Shown here piece by piece: positions 15,129-18,627 of a DNA stretch of 18,627 bases. Each line of letters opens with the position of its first letter. Within the stretch, counting starts at the first letter, position 1. The notes beneath the pieces are model-generated. The model was not told the DNA's origin. It did no database searches and worked only from the letters and a program-made list of their open reading frames with translations. Origin of the DNA: Elusimicrobiota bacterium (GTDB taxonomy: Bacteria > Elusimicrobiota > Elusimicrobia > UBA1565 > JACRDR01); assembly GCA_016212845.1 (NCBI GenBank), contig JACRDR010000082.1, positions 1-18,627 on the forward strand, read 5' to 3'. The translations under genes were made by a program, and so were the position numbers.

Positions 15129-15234
15129 TTCACCCCGGGTTTCCCTGCCCGAGCGGATTCCAAGAATAGGCATAAAAAACAGTCATTTTTTAGGAACAGT
15201 CTCTTGAATTGGCCGCTTGGCCGCCCGTCCGTAA
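15129..15234. other. Intergenic region between the regulator operon and the peptidase gene
   Basis: This stretch is noticeably more A/T-rich than its surroundings in the middle. It contains an AT-only inverted repeat (TAAAAAA at 15173-15179, loop CAGTCA, TTTTTTA at 15186-15192), which could be a weak terminator. The direct repeat AACAGTC occurs at 15178-15184 and 15195-15201 with 17-base spacing. GGCCGC is also doubled (15211-15216 and 15219-15224). TTGAAT (15204-15209) could be a -35 element, but I find no convincing -10 at the right distance. Confidence 0.45.
15173..15192 (+). terminator. Possible weak terminator after the regulator operon
   Basis: A 7-bp A-T stem with a 6-base loop (TAAAAAA, CAGTCA, TTTTTTA) lies 44 bases after the stop at 15128 and ends in a T-run. 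The stem has no G-C pair, so it would be a poor hairpin in a GC-rich genome, and a regulatory role is equally possible. Confidence 0.25.
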
Positions 15235-15256
15235 CCCTATCCCCGCAGGGGGAGGG
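15235..15256 (+). promoter_or_regulatory. Hairpin that can hide the Shine-Dalgarno of the peptidase gene
   Basis: CCC (15235-15237) and CCCC (15241-15244) can pair with GGG (15254-15256) and GGGG (15248-15251), with loop GCA and a small TAT/GA internal loop. The paired G-rich strand contains the GGAGGG ribosome-binding site, and the hairpin ends three bases before the ATG at 15260. Translation would require the structure to open. A thermosensor or protein-controlled switch is an inference. Confidence 0.4.
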
Positions 15257-15259
15257 AAC

Positions 15260-16294
15260 ATGGACAAGCGTTGGCTGATCGCAGGCGTGCTCGCGTCGAT
15301 CGTCGCGAGCGCCGAACCGGGCCGGGGCGACGACTTCGGGTCGTTCGACTTCCAGGCGCTGCGGGACGCGGTCGCGCCCGGCGGCATCGGAGGCGTGAGG
15401 CAGGCTCCGGCGCCCGCGCCGGCGAAATCTTCGCGGCGCTGGGACGTCGAAGGCTTCTCGGGCGTCCCGCGGGACCAGTGCGACGTAGGTTCGTGCCACG
15501 CGTTCGGCTCGGTCGGAGTGCTGGAGGCGGCGTGGTGGCGCAGGTATCGCGAGTTCCGGACCTTTTCGGAGGCGGACCTTTTCCTCCGGCGGACGGTGCT
15601 GGGCGAGCCGATGCGCCGCGAGATCGAGGGTTGCGGCTCGTGCCGCGCCGTCGAGGGCGGCTTCGTCGAGGACGATCTGCGCTTCGCGCTCAGCAGCGGC
15701 GTCGCGACGACGCTGGCGTACGGTTCGTTCCTCGCGCGCTATCGCGAGGTGCGGACCGCCGTCGACGCGAGCCGCCGGCTCCTGATCCTGCCGTACGACC
15801 CGATGCGGTCGTGGCGCGCGGTCGTGCGGCAGCCGGGGTTCCAGACGCACCTGCAGGCGTATCTGTCCGGCGACGAAACGGGACTCTCCCGCGAGCGCGC
15901 GGAATCGGCCGAGAGGTTTCGGGGCTTTCGCGCGGCGACGAAGCCGGGCCTCGCGCGGCTGGGCGGCGCGGTGAAGACGATGCCGGCCGCGGAGTGCAAG
16001 CGAAAGGGCGCGGACGCGCGAGCCGCGATATTCGGGGAGCTGGTCGCCGGAAGGCCGGTCGTCGTCTCGATGACGCTCGACGGCCTGGCCGCGTGGGGCA
16101 ACGCCGGCGAACACGCGTTCGTGATCTCGGGCTATACGAACACCGACGGTGAGGACCTCGTGTTTCACGCCCGGAACTCGTGGTCGAATATGCCGAACCC
16201 CGACGTGCGGGAAGACCAGCTCTGCCGCGTGTGGTCGGTGGTGACGGTGCTGACCGCCCAGGAGGGCCGGGCCTCGTGGGAACGCGCGAGGTAG
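15260..16294 (+). CDS. Exported papain-family (C1) cysteine peptidase
   Basis: This 344-residue protein has a signal peptide (MDKRWLIAGVLASIVASAEP, cleavage near residue 18) and a Pro/Ala-rich linker around 48-56. The papain-type active site is complete. Gln73 and Cys79 sit in DQCDVGSCHAF with the six-residue Gln-to-Cys spacing of papain. His285 is in GEHAFVISGY and Asn306 in NSWS. It is predicted to be a periplasmic or secreted endopeptidase. Pairs of cysteines (GCGSC, about 120) could form disulphides. The region between Cys79 and His285 is unlike well-known C1A enzymes, and no obvious long propeptide is present. The ATG at 15260 has a strong GGGGGAGGGA Shine-Dalgarno that can be sequestered in a hairpin. 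Its stop codon directly abuts that of the histidine kinase on the other strand. Confidence 0.85.
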   Translation: MDKRWLIAGVLASIVASAEPGRGDDFGSFDFQALRDAVAPGGIGGVRQAPAPAPAKSSRRWDVEGFSGVPRDQCDVGSCHAFGSVGVLEAAWWRRYREFRTFSEADLFLRRTVLGEPMRREIEGCGSCRAVEGGFVEDDLRFALSSGVATTLAYGSFLARYREVRTAVDASRRLLILPYDPMRSWRAVVRQPGFQTHLQAYLSGDETGLSRERAESAERFRGFRAATKPGLARLGGAVKTMPAAECKRKGADARAAIFGELVAGRPVVVSMTLDGLAAWGNAGEHAFVISGYTNTDGEDLVFHARNSWSNMPNPDVREDQLCRVWSVVTVLTAQEGRASWERAR

Positions 16295-17641
16295 CTAGGC
16301 CGCCGGGGCGGGCGGCGCGGCGGGAAGCTCGAAGCGGAACACGCTCCCCTGGCCCAGCTCCGAGCGCGCGGAGATCGATCCGCCGTGCATCTCGACGATC
16401 GACTTGGCGAGTGCGAGCCCGAGACCCGTGCCCGTCGAGCGAGGCGCGTTCGGCGCCCGCTCGAAGGGACGGAAGAGCCTGGCGACCGAGTCCGCCGGGA
16501 TGCCGATGCCCGAGTCCTGGACTTCGCACGAGGCGCCGGTCCCGGAGGGCGCGACGCGGACGACGATCTTGCCGGGCCCCTTCGTGAACTTGATCGCGTT
16601 CGAGACGAGGTTGGTCGCGACCTGCGCGACGAGATCCGGGTCGAAGCGCATCGGCGGCAAGGCTCCGTTCGACTCGAAGACGAGCTCGAGGCCGGCCTCC
16701 TTCGCGCGGGGCGCGAAGAACAGCACGACGTCCTCGGCGACGCGGCCGAGATCGGCCGCCTTCGGCTGGTAGTCGAGCTTACCGCGCTCGATCTTGGCCA
16801 TCTCAAGCAGCGACGTCACGAAGTGCTCCAGCCGCTCCGCGTTGAGCAGGATTCGGTCGAGGCTTTGGCGCGCGCGGTCGTTGAGCCCCTCGTCTTTGGC
16901 GAGCGCCTGGCGGACCTGCGCCTGGATCGCGCCGAGAGGAGAGCGGAGCTCGTGGGTCACAGACGCCACGAACGTCTTCTTGAGCTCGTCGAGCTCCTTC
17001 AGCTTCTCGGACATCTCGCTGACGCCGCGAGCGAGGCGCGCGATCTCGTCGGAGCCGCCGACGTCGACCGCGGTGCCGAGCTTGCCGGCGCCGATGTCGC
17101 CCACCGCGGACTCGATGGCGCGCAGCCTTCCGGTCAGCGCGCCCGCGAGCAGCGCGGAAAACAGGAGGCCGCAAAGGACGACGACGGCGCCGGAGCGCGT
17201 CGCGTTCTCAACGAGCGCCGCACGTTCCCGGAGCATCCGCTCCTCGAGCACGCGCGAGGAAAGCGCGGCTTCGATCTGAAAGCCGGGATGGCCCGCGGCC
17301 GCGGCGACGTCGAGCGCGCGCAGGGCGACGCCGCCCGGCGGATCCGGCGGGCGCGAGCCGCCGACGTCGTGCCATTCACCTTTCCAGAGCACGCGGACAT
17401 GGTGCAGCTCCGGCCGCGTCTTACGCAGGAACGCGAGCTGGTCGAGGAGGACCAGCGGGTCGCCGGAGACGCTCGACTCGGTGCCGGCCTGGCGGATCGT
17501 CTCGAGCAGCAGCTGCACCTTCTCGGCCTCGGACTCGCGGAGCGCGGCGGTCTGCAGGCGGACGAACGCCGCGGCGGTGGCCGCGGTCGCGGCGGCGATG
17601 CCGAGGCTTAAGACGAGCGCGAGCTTAGAGCGGATTCCCAT
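16295..17641 (-). CDS. Membrane sensor histidine kinase (HAMP-HisKA-HATPase)
   Basis: This 448-residue protein has TM1 at about 6-28, an extracytoplasmic sensor of about 115 residues, TM2 at about 150-170, a HAMP linker (171-222), and a dimerisation/phospho-acceptor domain with His230 in FVASVTHELRSPLG. The ATPase boxes follow: N (NLVSNAIKF), G1 (DSGIGIP), F (LFRPFER) and G2 (GTGLGLAL). It should autophosphorylate in response to an envelope signal and pass the phosphate to a receiver. No regulator gene is in the same operon. The closest candidates are the two at 14056-15128, of which only the first can accept phosphate. The ATG at 17641 lies inside the end of the upstream lipoprotein gene (17-base overlap) with only a weak AAGA before it, so translation is probably coupled and the lipoprotein may be a partner in signal reception. 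Confidence 0.95.
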   Translation of the reverse strand: MGIRSKLALVLSLGIAAATAATAAAFVRLQTAALRESEAEKVQLLLETIRQAGTESSVSGDPLVLLDQLAFLRKTRPELHHVRVLWKGEWHDVGGSRPPDPPGGVALRALDVAAAAGHPGFQIEAALSSRVLEERMLRERAALVENATRSGAVVVLCGLLFSALLAGALTGRLRAIESAVGDIGAGKLGTAVDVGGSDEIARLARGVSEMSEKLKELDELKKTFVASVTHELRSPLGAIQAQVRQALAKDEGLNDRARQSLDRILLNAERLEHFVTSLLEMAKIERGKLDYQPKAADLGRVAEDVVLFFAPRAKEAGLELVFESNGALPPMRFDPDLVAQVATNLVSNAIKFTKGPGKIVVRVAPSGTGASCEVQDSGIGIPADSVARLFRPFERAPNAPRSTGTGLGLALAKSIVEMHGGSISARSELGQGSVFRFELPAAPPAPAA

Positions 17642-18305
17642 TCTTGCCCGTGTCGACGGCGCCGGGCTTGAGCTTGAGGCGCGCGAGCGCGCTCTTGGCG
17701 AGCGCGTGCTCGGGATCGAGATCCAGCACGGCGTAGAAATCGGACGCGGCTTGCAGGTATTCGCCCTTGGCGTAGTGCGCCACGCCTTGGTCGTAGAGCT
17801 CTTCGACGAGCTTCGGGTCCGGACGGGCCTTCGGCTTCGGCCGCTTCTTCGGCTTGAGCACGACCTTGGGCGTCTTGGGCTCCTCAGGTTCGGGCAGGCC
17901 CAGCGTGCGGCGCGCCATCGAGATGGAGTCCTGGAGCTCCTGCCGGCGGGCCTTTCGCTTTTCGAGCTTCAGCGCCTGCTCCCAGACCGACAGCGCCTCG
18001 CCGTAGCGGCCGAGGAGATAGTAGATCGAACCGACGCGGTCGTAGATCGACAGGTCCTTGCGGGGCAAGGCCATGACCCGGCCGACGAGCTTGAGTCCGT
18101 CGTCGTAGCGGCCGGCGCGGTAGGCCGCCTCGATGCCGGTCAATAGCTGCTGGACGCTGGCGCTCGTCGAGAGGGCGACCGAAACCGCGGCCTGGGAGGC
18201 CGCCGATTCGACGGCCTTGGCCGGCTCCGGAGGGGGGGCGTCGGGTTTCTTGTGGGCGCAGGCGGCGAGCAGTCCCAGCAGCGCCGCGGCAAGGAAGCTT
18301 TTCAT
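17625..18305 (-). CDS. TPR-repeat lipoprotein
   Basis: This 226-residue protein has a type II signal peptide, MKSFLAAALLGLLAAC, with lipobox LAAC (Cys16). It should be lipid-anchored to a membrane, facing the periplasm or the surface. After an Ala/Pro-rich linker, two TPR-like units span about 50-115 (AYRAGRYDDGLKLVGRVMAL; IYYLLGRYGEALSVWEQALKL). A Lys/Pro-rich spacer follows (about 140-165), then another TPR (about 168-200, YDQGVAHYAKGEYLQAASDF). TPRs mediate protein contacts, and the partner is unknown. The start at 18305 is preferred to an in-frame ATG at 18362 because the signal peptide begins there and AAGGGA lies six bases upstream. The gene overlaps the histidine-kinase gene, forming an operon. 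Confidence 0.92.
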   Translation of the reverse strand: MKSFLAAALLGLLAACAHKKPDAPPPEPAKAVESAASQAAVSVALSTSASVQQLLTGIEAAYRAGRYDDGLKLVGRVMALPRKDLSIYDRVGSIYYLLGRYGEALSVWEQALKLEKRKARRQELQDSISMARRTLGLPEPEEPKTPKVVLKPKKRPKPKARPDPKLVEELYDQGVAHYAKGEYLQAASDFYAVLDLDPEHALAKSALARLKLKPGAVDTGKNGNPL

Positions 18306-18325
18306 CGAATTCCCTTGGATGGGCC

Positions 18326-18331
18326 ATTCTA
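18326..18331 (-). promoter_or_regulatory. Candidate -10 element of the lipoprotein-kinase operon
   Basis: On the minus strand TAGAAT (5 of 6 to consensus) lies 20 bases upstream of the ATG at 18305, leaving room for a short leader with the AAGGGA Shine-Dalgarno. No good -35 is seen. A small inverted repeat, GGCCT-TCGC-AGGCC (18341-18354), lies just upstream and could be an operator. Confidence 0.4.
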
Positions 18332-18396
18332 ACTTATCCCGGCCTTCGCAGGCCGTTAACACCTTCTTCGCAACTACCTTCCAACCTTATAGCGTC

Positions 18397-18627
18397 GTGC
18401 TGCCCCGGGTACTATTAGGGAAGGTCAAAACCTCGGCCTCGGTCCTGGCCGCCGTGCTTATTTTCGCGCGCGCGCACGCGTACGGAGCGGGCCCGGGGAC
18501 CTCGGCGGCGAGCTTCTTGAATCTCGGCTTCGGCGCGCGCGTGACCGGCTTGGGCGAAGCGGTCATGGGCATCGCCGACGACGTCTCGACGGTCTACTAC
18601 AACCCCGCCGGCCTCGCCTTCAACGCC
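18397..18627 (+). CDS. PorV/UPF0164-like outer-membrane protein, N-terminal part (runs off the window)
   Basis: The frame ending at the last base encodes SFLNLGFGARVTGLGEAVMG followed by IADDVSTVYYNPAGLAFNA. This is the conserved start of PorV/PorQ-type (UPF0164) FadL-like beta-barrel proteins, which have the pattern FL-x-x-G-x-GAR-x-x-x-MG-x-A and end in Y-NPAGLA. In Bacteroidetes such proteins assist type IX secretion; elsewhere their role is mostly unknown. The segment before it (KVKTSASVLAAVLIFARAHA) is signal-peptide-like with cleavage after AHA. The start is uncertain: I use the GTG at 18397, preceded by a TATAGC -10-like sequence. No ATG occurs in frame before the conserved region and no clear Shine-Dalgarno is present. 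It is divergent from the lipoprotein gene. Confidence 0.75.
   Translation, partial: MLPRVLLGKVKTSASVLAAVLIFARAHAYGAGPGTSAASFLNLGFGARVTGLGEAVMGIADDVSTVYYNPAGLAFNA

Noticed and set aside
1..18627. Mobile element, phage or toxin-antitoxin island
   Set aside because: I found no transposase, integrase, terminal inverted repeats, target duplications or toxin-antitoxin pair. Base composition and codon use look even across the genes.
1..18627. tRNA or rRNA genes
   Set aside because: No cloverleaf with a T-loop GTTCRA pattern and acceptor stem, and no rRNA core sequence, was recognised on either strand. The check was by eye.

Overview
The window reads as a chromosomal stretch from a GC-rich, diderm (Gram-negative type) bacterium. 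A lipoprotein with a lipobox, several exported proteins, a PorV/UPF0164-like outer-membrane protein start and a predicted outer-membrane-type protein support a two-membrane envelope. The mixture of mutS-mutL, many lineage-specific exported proteins and PorV-like proteins would suit an Elusimicrobiota-like or related lineage. That placement is an inference; no rRNA or other taxonomic marker is present. I see no tRNA, rRNA, CRISPR array, insertion sequence or phage gene.

Layout. 1-249 is the 3' end of an unrecognised gene, convergent with a mutS-mutL mismatch-repair operon (minus strand, 254-4602, genes overlapping by 19 bases). A plus-strand block follows: an unrecognised exported protein (4689-6092) and an APC-superfamily amino-acid/choline-type permease (6141-7601). 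Its end faces a minus-strand operon of three overlapping genes, read from 10893 down to 7669. The first is one uninterrupted frame joining a SMUG1-type uracil-DNA glycosylase to an export signal and an outer-membrane-type protein. The second is an inositol-monophosphatase/HisN-like phosphatase and the third a small cupin. A 39-base tandem repeat with a palindromic core lies between the two converging units. Divergent from the operon, 10931-14008 encodes a 1025-residue exported protein with a repeated glycine-rich (probably beta-solenoid) domain and C-terminal HEAT-like repeats.

The right-hand third looks regulatory. A stand-alone receiver (14056-14445) overlaps an OmpR/PhoB-type regulator whose receiver lacks the phospho-acceptor Asp (14442-15128). 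Then comes an exported papain-family (C1) cysteine peptidase (15260-16294), whose Shine-Dalgarno sequence can fold into a hairpin. On the minus strand a TPR lipoprotein (17625-18305) overlaps a HAMP-containing sensor histidine kinase (16295-17641). The window ends inside a PorV-like outer-membrane protein gene. These genes could form one envelope-sensing circuit, but only their proximity supports that.

A recurring feature is that -10-like hexamers sit only 6-9 bases before the start codons of several genes (4602, 4689, 6141, 10893, 10931, 14056). This predicts leaderless or nearly leaderless mRNAs. Genes at 7669-8166, 15260-16294 and 17625-18305, and internal mutL, instead carry recognisable Shine-Dalgarno sequences.

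The best candidates for something undescribed are the glycosylase/outer-membrane fusion frame, the degenerate-receiver regulator pair, the solenoid-HEAT exported protein and the palindromic tandem repeat.
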